58,659 bases of DNA from Blastomyces gilchristii SLH14081. Taxonomy: Eukaryota > Ascomycota > Eurotiomycetes > Onygenales > Ajellomycetaceae. Position 1 is the first letter of the stretch. Each line of letters opens with the position of its first letter. The stretch is from positions 24,744 to 83,402 of the forward strand of contig NW_003101672.1 in NCBI RefSeq assembly GCF_000003855.2, read 5' to 3'. This document shows positions 24,099-35,822 of the stretch, piece after piece. A program made the translations under genes and the position numbers. The notes under the pieces are model-generated. The model saw only the letters and a program-made list of their open reading frames with translations. It was not told where the DNA came from and made no database searches.

Positions 24099-25790
24099 TA
24101 TAAAGACATATAATTGTAGAACATCTTCATTATTATATTACAATATCACTTCTTCTATTACATAGTCAGAGAAATCAGCTTCAATAACTATCTCATAATC
24201 AGAATTGAATATTATTAGCAGAGAAGTATTAATGAATATCTTCTTCATCTGTATAAATGCAGCTTCAGTGTCTGCTGATCATTGAAATACTGAGTCTTTC
24301 TTAGTAAGTTCTATATGTGATCTCATGATATCTGAGAAGTTTTGTATAAATCACTGATAGAAGTTATTGAATTCAATGAAGCTTTATATATCTTTCACAG
24401 TATATGAAGCTTCTCATTCAAGAATAACAGAGATCTTCTCAGAATTTATTCAAATTCTCTTACCAGCTTCTATGATGAAATCTAAGTATTTAGTACTCTT
24501 AACTTCAAAATCATACTTATCAATATCAATTAATAGTTCTGCTTCTTATAGTTATTGTAATACTCTTCATATATACTCTTGATATTTCTTTCTGAATTTA
24601 TCAGTGAAGATGAGAATGTTATCTAGATAAGCAGATATAAATTCATCAAGAAAATCTCAGAGTGCTCAGTTGATATACTTCTGAAATATACTGAGAGCAT
24701 TGACTAGTTCAAAGAATGTGACTACTCATTCAAAGAGATCATATTATATTCAGAATGTTATAAGTCACTCATCTTCTTCAGTGATGTGAATCTTATGAAA
24801 TGTAGTGATGACATCTAACTTTGTAAATCATTGAGCTTGTTTAATACAAGCTAGAGTTTCATTGATAAGAGATAAAGAATAACAGTCTTTCTTTATTAAT
24901 CTATTCAATTCTTGATAATTCACACAGAACTGAAGTTCTCTACCTGAATTCTTTGTAAAGAGAATATAGACTGTGATGAAAGAGTTACTAATACATATGA
25001 ATTCTTTATTCAACAGATCATTGAGTGTCTTTCAAAGAAGAAGAAGTTCATCTCAGAACATGTTATAAAGAGAGCTTTATAATGATTTGAAATTCTTATC
25101 ATTCTTTTTCTCTAACTTGATACTGTGATTCACTTCAGAATCTTGTAAGAGAGGTATATTTATAATATTATCTTATCAGAAGACATCTAGATATTCATGA
25201 TATTATTGAGAGAGTTTTGTACAAGAATCTATTATTGTAACACAGAATAACTTTTCTAGAGTCTTTTTAATATTAGCCAGACTGATGAAATAGATTGTCA
25301 CATGATCTCACTATCAGTGACTTCTTTTTCAGAGTATTTTATACACATTGACAGCGATCTGTGTCAGGTTTATAATCTTGTGAATGTCATCTTCATAAAT
25401 TCTATCATTGTTAGGGAATATCAAGCTTCTGTTTCAAGTGTTTAATAAGATGCCTTGTTCAGATAGTCAGATAAGTTCTAATATAAGATTATAATCAAGA
25501 TTATTAACTTTAAATACATAGGCATCTTCATGTAGATGTTCTCTCACATCTATGATTAACTTCATCATGTAACAGGTACAAATGTCTTTTGAATTATCAA
25601 ATTCTGCAAGAAGTCAGAGTTTTGATAAAGAGATACACTGAAGATTATAATATCTTATGACTGAATATTTTATCATTGCATAGTAACATAGATCACTGTC
25701 TATCATGGTTTTCATATTATACATGTTATTAATCACAGTAGATATAAGAATTGCATTCATTGTCATTTTCTCTTCAAATCATTGTCATCT
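24099..25790 (-). pseudogene. A4 partial pol
   Basis: Minus-strand protease, reverse transcriptase and beginning of RNase H. The first codons (left end) correspond to position 20462 of A3. The frame carries stops throughout. One open piece (24828-25013) covers the RT fingers region, with the conserved F-C-V-N-Y and L-N-R-L residues and a K-K-D segment. Confidence 0.75.
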
Positions 25791-25839
25791 GATCTCTTCA
25801 AGCTTCTGTTTATGAATTTAAATAGAAGCTAATCTTTTC

Positions 25840-26938
25840 TCTGTTTCACTGAGACATTCTCATACTTATCTTTCAAATCTTTCTTCACTGCAATGTGATT
25901 GATGTGAACAGACACTGATTCATTCTTTAAATGAGAAGACACTGATCTTTCTCTTGATTGAGAAGACACATAGATCAATTAATAGTTGAAAGTGATATGT
26001 TCTGATCAGTTACAGTTAATACATACTTCTTGTTAATATCAATCAGCAACTTCTTCAGAAGTGATCTCAGGAACTCAGAAGTCTGTTCAAACAGTGAAAA
26101 CTCTTGCTTGTGTATAGACATTTGAATCTATTCAGTTCATGATATCTGCATCATTGCTGTTACTTCTCTTCAGCATAGATGTATAAGTGACTGAGATATA
26201 TCATCTTCTATCACTGTTCTGTATACTCTTGAGCTTGATAAGACAGTCATTCAATGTTCAGAGCTGTGTGTAGAAGTCTTCATAAGTCTGATCATCATCT
26301 ATGCTTATAAGAGTCTGTAAGAGTTCAAAAGTCAATGTCTTCTTGAGCATGCTAATCTTTATTCAATTCTCTCAAGATTGATCATCTGCTTCTAGAATCT
26401 TAGTGTTAAAGTCAGAGATAAATGTTGTAAGAGAAGTGTTTCTCTGTCAGATACTCTGTAATCAATCTAATACTTTCTGTTGCATGGCAGTGTCTCAGAA
26501 CAGAATATCAAGATATCTCATAATATTATCAGACATTCATAACACTGATTCACATGCTTTTATTCATAAATGAAACTTCTATTTTATGTAATTCTTCAAT
26601 TGTTCATTAATATATCAATCTTGATTGATTAATAAACTGATAGCATCTTTATCTACACTCAGTTTCACAAGTATTTTCATTCTTCATGATGAGTAGAGAG
26701 TGAGATCAGAAGTATTAAAATATATAAGAGTATCTAAGTATTCTTTCAGTGCTTTTGTATTCAATTCTGTAGATATTGAAATCACATGACTTAATTATTG
26801 AATCTCTTTATATTGAAGTTATTGAGTTATATACATGTCTGCTATCTGTTGCTGTTGTAATTTCAACATTGCTTAAAGCCACTGTGATATTATCTCTATA
26901 CTCACACTTAAGAGTTCTCTCATATTATCATTAAACAT
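25840..26938 (-). pseudogene. A4 gag
   Basis: Start placed at the minus-strand ATG at 26936-26938 by alignment with A6 and A1. It follows the same leader as the other copies, with the paired AGATCTTA motifs. Broken by stops; knuckle region near 25990-26040. Same role as other family-A gag copies. Confidence 0.68.
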
Positions 26939-27268
26939 GATTATATTGTTTTGTTAAATGTATAATATCTGTGAAATCTAAAGAAGTGTAATTATATTCT
27001 CATATATCTGAGTGTCAGAACTCTTGAGTCTTTCACTAATATTCTCTTATAAGATCTTACTCTCTTTATAAGATCTTATTACAGAGTCAGAGTGACTGAT
27101 AAGCAAGCTTCTATCTGAGAACTCAGTGTCTGCTTAACTATTTGACTGTTTCTCTATTTCTTACACATTGTTACACATTCAAATATCTCTCAATAAATAA
27201 TCATTTCTAATGAGGAGATAATGTGTGAATAATTGTTTTTAATAAGAAGACAATGAACATTTTTCTAA

Positions 27269-27582
27269 TATAAGAAGTCTACACTGAATAGATTAGTATA
27301 ATATTGATAGGTCTTATATAATAAAGTGAAAAACATTAGAGAAGAAAAGAAAGAGAAAGTGCAAGAATCAGTGATTGAAGTGAATATTTATACACATATG
27401 TGATGGTGTATGCAGTGGAGCTTCGGGGCGGAAGAATATATGCGCGTTCATAGCGGCCGAGGATCGGTGATCGGAACATACACGTTCGTGGTGGCCGAGG
27501 ATCGGCGATCGGGAATGGGGCGGTAGAAATCTATGAAGTGTACGGAATAGTCTATATGATTGATCGGGCGCAGCCCACCACA
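27269..27582 (-). repeat. A4 5' LTR
   Basis: 314 bp. It keeps many CpGs near its outer (right) end, including two copies of the GGCCGAGGATCGG module and CGGGCGCAGCCC. The inner end begins TATAAGAAG where other copies have TGTAAG. Confidence 0.85.
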
Positions 27583-28147
27583 AAATTTTTACTTTCAGTC
27601 CGGAGTCTCAGGGGCTTCTCACAGTGCTAAAGAAAACTTTTCTAAGAGATGTGTATATCTTTCAGTTCAGGTAACAGAGAAGAGTGTTATTTATATTAAT
27701 TATAGAAGATGTTTATTTCAGTGATTTCTTATTAATTGTATAATGTCTATTATTATATTATTATATTATTATATTATTATATAATTATATTGTTATATAA
27801 TTTCTGATTTCTGTTTTCTGTTATTATTATATAACTCTGATAATAACTACCTCTCTTTTATTCTTCTAAGTAGAGAGTAGTCTTCTTTGAATCTGATTCA
27901 TCACTTGCATCTTCTTTCTCACACCTTATTTATTTGTATATGTGACATTCATCTGAGTATGAAGTTTTTCTTTAATAAGTAGAGCAGTATTAATTGAATA
28001 CTCTTTCACTTATCACTTCTTCATACACTATATTTTAAGATGTTTTAGAATCACACTGATATGATAACTATAAATTACTTTATAGATGAAATTATCATGC
28101 TTTGAAGAAGTCTACACTTCTCACTAGTTTTTAAATATGCTATCAGA
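27583..28147 (-). other. B 5' leader and possible start of gag
   Basis: The part of element B between its 5' LTR and the A4 insertion. No motif or clear start codon is visible. A short GC-richer patch at 27595-27625 keeps TCCGGAGTCTCAGGGG. A simple repeat of ATT/TAT units spans about 27748-27800. Confidence 0.5.
27748..27800. repeat. AT-only simple repeat (TTATATTA units)
   Basis: Tandem ATTATT and TATATT units with no G or C until a single G near 27791. Microsatellite inside the 5' part of element B. Confidence 0.85.
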
Positions 28148-28314
28148 TGTGATTCAAAGGTTGCTTGAGTCAGTATATAATTACAGATGTATACTGACTT
28201 CTTATATACAGTATACTAAATTAATTGATAGCTGCTATGACTTCTTTACATTTATAAGCAAGTTCAGAAGCGGCCGTGTTATTATCTGACAGTCATACGT
28301 TCTTTCAAACCATA
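28148..28314 (-). repeat. B 5' LTR
   Basis: 167 bp, the same length as its partner. The outer right part keeps GCGGCCGTG and CATACG, while the inner left part is CpG-free. The right end differs from the other LTR end only by transitions, fixing the boundary at 28314. Confidence 0.85.
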
Positions 28315-29246
28315 ACAGATAAATAAGTATACAATTGAAAATTGAATAACAAGAGTGAAATTATTTACTTTAGAGCTTATTAATAGTTAGAGAATTTCTA
28401 TAATAATAAGATATTTATTATAATAAGTTATATACAGCAGTGATATCTGAATTTACATTATAAAGCTTATTCACTATATTAATAGCAAGAAGTTGAAAAG
28501 TCAGATTAATTAACTATTTATCTGTGTTTTTAAATAAGATATTATCTCAGAATAAGATGATATTTATATAACTACTTACAAAGATTAAGTAAAGTTATAA
28601 TGAATTAATAGAGCTTATATATCAGAGTTTATATAGAATAAAATAGATAGTAAGAACATGATATTTTCTTATAACAGAATACTTGATAAATCTAGAATTT
28701 AAGATCTTATCTTATAATAGTGAATTTCTTTATCATTGAATTTACAAGTTATTCTTGACACTATATATTAATGACTGTCAAATCACAGAGTCTGAAGAGA
28801 GTGAAATTGAGTGAATTTTAATAAAAATCAGAAAAAGATTTAAGATAAAAGAAGTTAAACAGAATAAATCTTATCTGAAAATAAAGATTAAATACTAAGA
28901 TGAAAATCTAGTGATTACACAGAGCTGTTATATGAAGAAATATTGAAAGATTTTAAAATAATAAGATTAACTCTGCAGAGATCTCAATAATAACAGATAT
29001 ATAACTGAAATTTTCATCTGATAAGAATAATGAATTGAATGATAACTTTACAGCTATAAGATATTATCAAGAATTGAAATTATTATAGTATTTAATCTTA
29101 AGTAGTCAGTCAGATCTGATGTTTACAGTTAACTATCTCTTACATTTTAACTTATATTTATACAAAGTATGTTGAGCAGTGTTGAAGCATGTTCTACATT
29201 ATATTAAGAAGATAAAAAATCATGATATATTATATAGAAAGAAGAT
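28315..29246 (+). pseudogene. C1 copia reverse transcriptase and connection region
   Basis: The frame continues from 10178 across element B after removal of one ACAG. It opens with the copia D-K-W-V-Y-type start of reverse transcriptase. The catalytic YVDD box at 28764-28775 reads YIND. Then come the L-K-I and S-Q-x-C-Y segments typical of copia RT, and the R-P-D-L-M-F-like segment before the RNase H. It ends at the AAGAT target duplication of A5 (29242-29246), and the frame resumes at 35828. TGA and TAA stops are frequent. Reverse transcriptase would copy the element RNA into DNA. Confidence 0.85.
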
Positions 29247-29555
29247 TGTGGCGGGCTGCGCCCGATCAATTATATAGACTATTCCGTTACACTTCACAGA
29301 TTTCAATCACTTCATTCTCAAATATGTATGCTCTGATTCTCAGCCATTCTTGATCACCGATCCTCAGCTGCTATGAACGCGTGTATATTCTTCCGCCCCG
29401 AAGCTCCACCGCGTACATCATCACATATGTGTATAAATATTCATCTTGATCACTGATTCTCACACTTTCTCTTTCTTTTCTTCTCTAATGTTTTTATCTT
29501 TGTTAAATAAGACCTATCAATATAATACTGATCTATTTGATGAGAATCTCTTACA
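29247..29555 (+). repeat. A5 5' LTR
   Basis: 309 bp. The outer part keeps TGTGGCGGGCTGCGCCCG and several CpGs. The inner end (TTTGATGAGAATCTCTTACA) is mutated. Confidence 0.9.
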
Positions 29556-29876
29556 CTATAAAAACATTCATTGTCTTCTTATTAGAAAATGATTATTCAT
29601 GCATTGTCTTCTTATTAGAAATGATTACTCATTGAGAGATATCTGAACATGTAACAATGTGTAAGAAATAGAGAAACAGTCAAACAGTTAAATGAATACT
29701 GAGTTTCTAGATAGAAGCTTACTCATCAGTTACTCTGACTCTGTAACAAGATCTTATAAAGAGAATAAGATCTTATAAGAGAATATCAGTTAAAGATCTG
29801 AGAGTTCTGACACTCAGATATATGAGAATATAATTATACTTTCACAGATATCACACATTTGATGATTGATATAATC

Positions 29877-30990
29877 ATGTCTAACAATAATATGAAACTC
29901 TTGAATATAAGCATAGACACAATGCTACAGTGGCTCTGAGCAATGTTAGAATTACAATAATAATAAATAGCTGATATGCATGCAACTCAATAACTTTAGT
30001 ATGAAGAGATTTAATAATTAACTCATATAATTTCAACATCTACAGAATTGAATATAAAAGCACTAAAAGAATGCTTAGATGCTTCTACATATTTCAATAC
30101 TTCTGATCTCACTCTCTACTCATCATGAAGAATGGAAATGCTTATGAAACTGAGTGTAGATGAAGATTTCATCAGTTCATTAATCAATCAAGATTGATAT
30201 ATCAATGAATGATTGAAGAATTATATGAAATAGAAGTTTTACTTATGAATAAAAGTATGTGAATCAGTGTTGCAAATATCTGATAATATTATAAAATATC
30301 TTGATGTTCTGTTTCAAGACACTGCTATGCAACAGAAAGTATTAGATTGATTACAGAGTATCTGACAGAGAAACACTTCTCTTACAATATTCATCTCTGA
30401 CTTCAACATCAAGATTCTAGAAGCAGGTGATCAATCTTAAGAGAATTAAATAAAGATTAGCATGCTCAAGAAGACATTGACTTTCAAACTCTTACAGACT
30501 CTTGTAAGTGTAGATGAAGACCAGACTTATGAAGACTTCTACACACAGCTTCAGACATTGAATGACTGTCTTATCAAGCTCAAGAGTATACAGAATAGTG
30601 GTAGAAGATGTTACATCTCAGACACTTATACATCTGTGCTGAAGAGAAGTAACAGCAATGATGCAGATACTATGAACTGAATAGATTCAAATGTCTATAC
30701 ATAAGCAAGAGTTTTCATCATTTAAACAGGCTTCTGAGTTTCTGAGATCACTTCTGAAGAAGTTACTGATCAATGTCAATGTGAAGTATGTATTAACTGT
30801 AATCAATCAGAACATATTGCTTTTAACTACTAATCAATCTATGTGTCATCACACTTGAGAGAAAGATCAGTGTCTGTCCGCATCAACTACATTGCAGTGA
30901 AGAAAGATTCAGAAGATAACTATAAGAATGTCTCAGTGAAACAGAGAAAAGATTAGCTTCTGTTCAAATTTGTAAACAGAAGCTTGAAGA
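29877..30990 (+). pseudogene. A5 gag
   Basis: Starts ATG-TCT-AAC as in A6. An open piece of 72 codons (30462-30680) matches those of A1 and A3. The zinc knuckle at about 30787-30828 is damaged: the first Cys is changed to Tyr and another position is altered. Stops elsewhere. Same role as the other family-A gag copies. Confidence 0.72.
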
Positions 30991-31101
30991 GATCAGATAA
31001 TAATAATTTGAAGAGAAGATAATAATAAATGTGATTCTTATATCTACTGTGATTGATAACATGTATAATATGAAAGCCATGATAGACAGTGATCTATGTT
31101 A

Positions 31102-31989
31102 TTATTATTATTATTATTCTTCAATTATAGATGTATGCAGTCAGAGACTATGACATCTACCTGAGAACTTTTAGTTCTCAGGGTTTTTCCTATATCTGTA
31201 AAGTTAACTATTATACATTCATCAATTTCAGATATGCAAAATCAGAAAATTTCAGCTCAGAATACAAAAACTGTTTACAAATTGCAGTGTTTTAACATCT
31301 TCTGATACTTTGAAATCATTTGACAATATCATGACAAAGGAAAAGAGAAAGAGAACACAGTCTTAAAGATAGACACATTAAATAGATAGATAGAAAGAAA
31401 TTGAAAGGAAAAGATAAAGTAAAGAGAGACTGTAACAAAACAAATTATTAAAAGATAGTATATAGCTGTTTTAACAGACTATATCTGATTGATTTCCTTC
31501 TCTTCATATTCAGATAATTCTGAATTTAGCCATTTTCTTGTAGCTGCTTGAGTTTCTGATAGAAAGTCTATTAAGTATTTAATTCCTGTCTCAGTTGAGA
31601 ATAAGAATCTCATATTTAATTGATTTAGATCATACTTCTCTTTCAATCTGGCTCTGAGACTATTGTATAATGCACAGTGCATTACAATATGCTCAGGATT
31701 CTCATTTGCATTGCAGAATGAGCATTCTATTGAGTCAAATCTATCATCAAATCTTTGTATATAAGATTTGAAATAGCCATGTCCTAGTTTCAGCTGTATT
31801 ATAGATGAGAATATTTTCTTTTTACATTTAATTGAACAAGATTTTCACTTGGGTTTTGTTTCAAATCTTGAATAATGTATACTCTTCTTTTGTTTCTGCC
31901 AGCTTTCATTTCACTTGTCTAAACAAGATTCTTTTATTTTTCTCTTTATAAAAGACCAGGACACAATTTTTTGAATAGATCTGCTTAAT
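31102..31989 (-). mobile_element. 5'-truncated LINE fragment with 12-bp target duplication
   Basis: 888 bp on the minus strand, flanked by identical 12-mers TGATCTATGTTA (31090-31101 and 31990-32001). It ends in a (TAA)n tail (31102-31120 read in reverse). The sequence is the same family as the LINE at 40671-44356, matching its 3' 880 bases. Such a truncated copy with a tail and target duplication is the expected product of target-primed reverse transcription. Confidence 0.92.
31479..31830 (-). pseudogene. LINE ORF2 C-terminus, CCHC motif kept
   Basis: An open frame on the minus strand codes for the last part of a LINE polyprotein. The C-terminal zinc motif C-S-F-C, eight residues, His-rich H-I-V-M-H-C shows C-x2-C-x7-H-x4-C spacing at about 31678-31728. 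It then follows the typical R-A-R-L segment and ends at a stop near 31479. The stretch 31479-31682 is open. The upstream part is intact in the same frame for about 50 residues beyond the methionine. This copy has fewer stops than the 3.7-kb relative. Confidence 0.75.
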
Positions 31990-33325
31990 TGATCTATGTT
32001 ACTATGCAATCATAAAATCTTCAGTTGTAAGACATCATAATCTTCAGTGTATCTCTCTATTAAAACCCTGACTTCTTGCAGAATTTGATCATTCAAAGAA
32101 CATTTGTACTCATTACATGATGAAGCTGACCATAGATGTGAAAGAACATCAACATGAAGATGCCTATGTATATAAAGTTAATAATATTGATTATAATCTT
32201 ATATTAGAACTTGTCTAGCTATCTGAACAAGACATCTTGTTAAACACTTAAAACAGAAGCTTGATATTTCCTAACAATAATAGAGTTCACAAAGATGACA
32301 TTCACAAGATCATGAATCTGACACAGATCTCTGTCAATGTGTATAAAATACTCTGAAAAAGAAGTCATTATCAAAATCACTGACAGAGTCACTGATAAGT
32401 TTGCTGATAGCAGAATCATATATCAATCTATTTCATCAGTCTGACTAATATCAAAAACGCTCTAGAAAAGTTATTCTGTGTTATAATAACAGATTCTTAT
32501 ATGAAACTCTCTCAATAATATCATGAATATCTAGATGTCTTCTGATAAGATAATATTATAAATACATCTCTCTTACAAGGTTCTGAAGTGAATCATAGTA
32601 TCAAGTTAGAGCAAAAGAATAATAAGAACTCTGAACTGTTATGAGGCTCTCTTTATAACATGTTCTGAGATGAACTTCTTCTTCTTTGAAAGACACTTAA
32701 TAATCTGTTGAATAAAGAATTCATACATGTTAGCAACTCTTCTGCTGCAGCCTCTATTCTCTTAGCAAAGAAATCAGATAAAGAACTTTGATTCTGTGTG
32801 AACAACTGAGATCTGAACAGATTGACAAAGAAAGATTGATATCTCTTATCTCTTATCAATGAAACTCTAGCACAGATTGAGTGAGCTCAATAATTATAAA
32901 ACTAGATATTATTACTGTGTTTTATAAGATTCATATTATCAAAGAAGATGAATGACTTACAGCATTCTGAACATGTTATGATCTCTTTGAATGAATAGTC
33001 ACACTCTTTGAACTGACTAATATTCTCAGTATATTTCAGAAGTATATTAACTAAGTGCTCTGAGATTTTCTTAATAAGTTTATATCTGCTTATTTAGATG
33101 ATATTCTCATCTTCACTGATGAATTCAGAAAAGAATATCAAGAATATGCGTGATAGATATTATAATGACTATGAGGAGCAGAACTACTGATAGATATTGA
33201 TAAGTGTGACTTTAATGTCAAGAGTATTAAGTATCTGAGTTTTATTATAGAAGCTGATAAGAGATTTGATGAACTCTGAGATAGTCTCTGTCATTCTTGA
33301 ATAAGATCTCTGTGTACTGTGAAAG

Positions 33326-33425
33326 NNNNNNNNNNNNNNNNNNNNNNNNNNNNNNNNNNNNNNNNNNNNNNNNNNNNNNNNNNNNNNNNNNNNNNNNNNN
33401 NNNNNNNNNNNNNNNNNNNNNNNNN
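33326..33425. other. Assembly gap, 100 N
   Basis: Exactly 100 N inside A5 between reverse transcriptase and RNase H. A round number usually marks a gap of unknown length. Alignment with A1 (3405-3545) suggests about 140 bases are missing. Confidence 0.98.
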
Positions 33426-35513
33426 CTGAAGCTGCATTTACACAAGATAAAGAAGATGTTTATTAATACCTCTCTACTGATAACATTTAATTCTGATTGT
33501 GAGATAGTTATTGAAGCTGATTTCTCTGACTATGTAACAGAAAAAGTGATATTATAATATGATAATAAAGATGTTCTATGATCATATATCTTCATATCTA
33601 AGAAACTGAGTCCTGCTGAATGCAATTATGAGATCTATGATAAAAAACTTCTTACAATTATACACTATTTAGAAGAATGAGACTCTGAACTCTGAAGTAT
33701 CTCTGAATTTGAGATAGTCACAGATTATAAGAATCTCAAATACTTCATAACTATCTGTAAACTTACTTAATGATAGATATAATGATCTGAGTTCTTAAGC
33801 TGCTTTCATTTTATAATACACTATTATTCTAGCAGTCAGAACTTGATGACAGATGCTCTCTTATAATAAGAGCAGAATATGTTATCTGATGTAACAGATA
33901 CTCACTGAATGAACTGAGAGCACTGACTCTTGAATTCAAAGATACTAGTTAATCAAGATAAAACAGCTCACAGCACTATATATACTTCTTTAACTAGAAC
34001 TGTTACTGATATCTCAAATTCTTCTGAATCTATATTAGATGAGCTATAATATACAGCAGTTTAAACTGATGAACTTCTTCAAGCACTCACTGAAGTAGTA
34101 TAACAAGAAGCATTCTGATTTCTCTCAGAATTATATGTAAGAGCTGACATCTCAGAATGTTCAATTGATGATAATAACACTCTATAATTTTATAAATGAT
34201 GCTGAGTCTCTCACTCTGAACTCTTATACACCTGAATAATGCAAGAGATGCATGATTTATATATAACTGATTATTCAGATCATGAATAACTGTATAAAAT
34301 GATCTTCTGAGAGTTCTATTGACCTGAGATATTTAACAGTATCAGATACTTCATCTGAAACTGCAATCACTGTTCTTTCATTATCTTATAAAAGAACTGT
34401 AGAAAAGGTCTACTGAAATCACTTAATATTTCTGATAAAATCTAGTAAGATGTAGTAATTAACTTCACTGTTAATCTATCTGAGAGTAAGAATTATAGAA
34501 ACATTCTGATCATTGTGCATCAATTGAGTAAAGATATAATATTAAAATCTTGTGATAAGATAAATACTGAACAAGTCACTGAAGCTTTTCTATAGAGTCT
34601 GTTCTATCAGATATATGAATTACTGAGATTCATAGTATTGAATCAGAGCTGTCAGTTCATAAGTACTCTCTGAACTAGAATCTGTCAAGTTCTCAAGATT
34701 ATATACTGTCTGTTAACTATCTATCACTCTAAGACTGATAATACATCAGAATAGATAATTCAGACTGTAAAGAATTATCTTTATAAGTTCTGTAATTACT
34801 TATAAGATGATTGACATGATCTTCTTCTATACACAGAGATTGCTATCAACAGTTGAAATGCTGTTTCAACAGATATAAGCTCATTCTTTCTTATATATGA
34901 ATATTATATGAAAGTGTTGAATCTTCTAGAGACTACATAGTTCATACTGAATCTTCACAGTCTGATTCAGATTACTGATAATATAATAATAAAGCTTCAA
35001 GATACTTGTAATTGAGCAGAGACCTTTATAATAACTGTAAAACAAGATCAAGAGAACTGAATCAATGTTTACTAAGACTCTGCAGAATAATATAAGATAG
35101 AAGATCTGATATAATTAAATCTTAAGAATATATAAATCACATATTCATCTTATACACTAGATTACTGCTATATTAGGTATAAAATGATAGAAGTTCTAGA
35201 TAGTTATAACTATTATCTTAACACATTATCAGAAATTCATGATGTATTTTATACAAGCTTGCTCTGCTGTTCTGTTATTAATCTGTTGTCTTCTCAGCTG
35301 ATTTCTGACTGACAGTTACCAGGTATCATAGAAGAAGATAATGAGCTTGAGTGAGAGATTGAGAATATTCTCAATAAGAGATCTCACAGTCACAGCTGAT
35401 AATATCTTATGAAATGAGTTAACTATAATCAACTGATCTGAACTCTGAGTTTCATATTATCTGAAACAGTGATTCTTGACTGATAAGAACTGCTTCTGAA
35501 AAGAAAGAACTAA

Positions 35514-35822
35514 TGTGACAGACTGTGCCTGATCAATTATATAGACTATTCTGTTACATCTCACAGATTTCAATCACTTCATTCTTGAATACATACACTT
35601 CAATTCTCAGTCATTCTCAATTACTGATTCTCAGCTGCTATGAATGTGTATATATTCTTCTACTCTGAAGCTTCATCATGTACATCATCATATACATGTA
35701 TAAATATTTATCTTGATTGCTGATTCTTGTACTTTCTCTTTCTTTTCTTCTCTAATGTTTTTATCTTTGTTAAATAAGATCTATCAATATAATATCAATC
35801 TATTCAGTGTAGGCCTCTTACA
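35514..35822 (+). repeat. A5 3' LTR, heavily mutated
   Basis: 309 bp. Nearly every CpG of the 5' LTR is gone (TGTGACAGACTGTGCCTG where the 5' LTR has TGTGGCGGGCTGCGCCCG). The TATA box and pyrimidine run remain. A purine tract GAAAAGAAAGAA precedes it. Confidence 0.9.

Larger units (their letters stand above)
24099..27582 (-). mobile_element. Family A gypsy, copy A4, 3' end missing
   Basis: The minus strand reads 5' LTR (27269-27582), leader, gag, protease, reverse transcriptase and the start of RNase H, and is cut at 24099 where the outer end of the A3 5' LTR begins. Integrase, chromodomain and 3' LTR are absent. The right flank is element B. YLDD reads YLDN. It aligns base for base with A3 over the shared part. 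Confidence 0.85.
10179..28314 (-). mobile_element. Gypsy element B (minus strand), interrupted by hAT MITE and A3/A4
   Basis: It is bounded by two 167-bp LTRs (10179-10345 and 28148-28314) and flanked by ACAG at 10175-10178 and 28315-28318. The minus strand carries, in order, a gag-like region with zinc knuckle, reverse transcriptase, integrase with recognisable core, and a 3-kb tail before the 3' LTR. A purine tract (10346-10355 read in reverse) adjoins the 3' LTR. It sits in the copia reverse transcriptase gene, and the copia frame is continuous once it is removed. Without the nested insertions it would be about 8.3 kb. Confidence 0.9.
31015..35500 (+). pseudogene. A5 pol, interrupted by a LINE and a gap
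   Basis: The protease site near 31084-31092 reads D-S-D (expected D-S-G) and is cut just after by the LINE fragment. Reverse transcriptase resumes at 32002. Its YLDD box at 33091-33102 is intact, unlike the YLDN of A1, A3 and A4. RNase H follows the gap and ends near a T-D-Y-K segment (His to Tyr) at about 33718-33730. Integrase zinc finger, core and chromodomain (about 35330-35490) follow. Stops throughout. Confidence 0.8.
29247..35822 (+). mobile_element. Family A gypsy, copy A5, with target duplication
   Basis: LTRs at 29247-29555 and 35514-35822 (309 bp each), flanked by AAGAT at 29242-29246 and 35823-35827. This is the only family-A copy in the window with a clean target duplication, so it is a single unrearranged insertion. 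Inside are gag, protease, RT, RNase H, integrase and chromodomain on the + strand, all with stops. A LINE fragment (31102-31989) interrupts the protease region and a 100-N gap lies in RT. Confidence 0.92.

Noticed and set aside
31099..31120. TTA microsatellite
   Set aside because: It is the (TAA)n tail of the minus-strand LINE fragment, not an independent repeat.
274..35822. One-stranded cDNA hypermutation (APOBEC type)
   Set aside because: Changes are both C-to-T and G-to-A on the coding strand of the same copy, which points to double-stranded DNA mutation.
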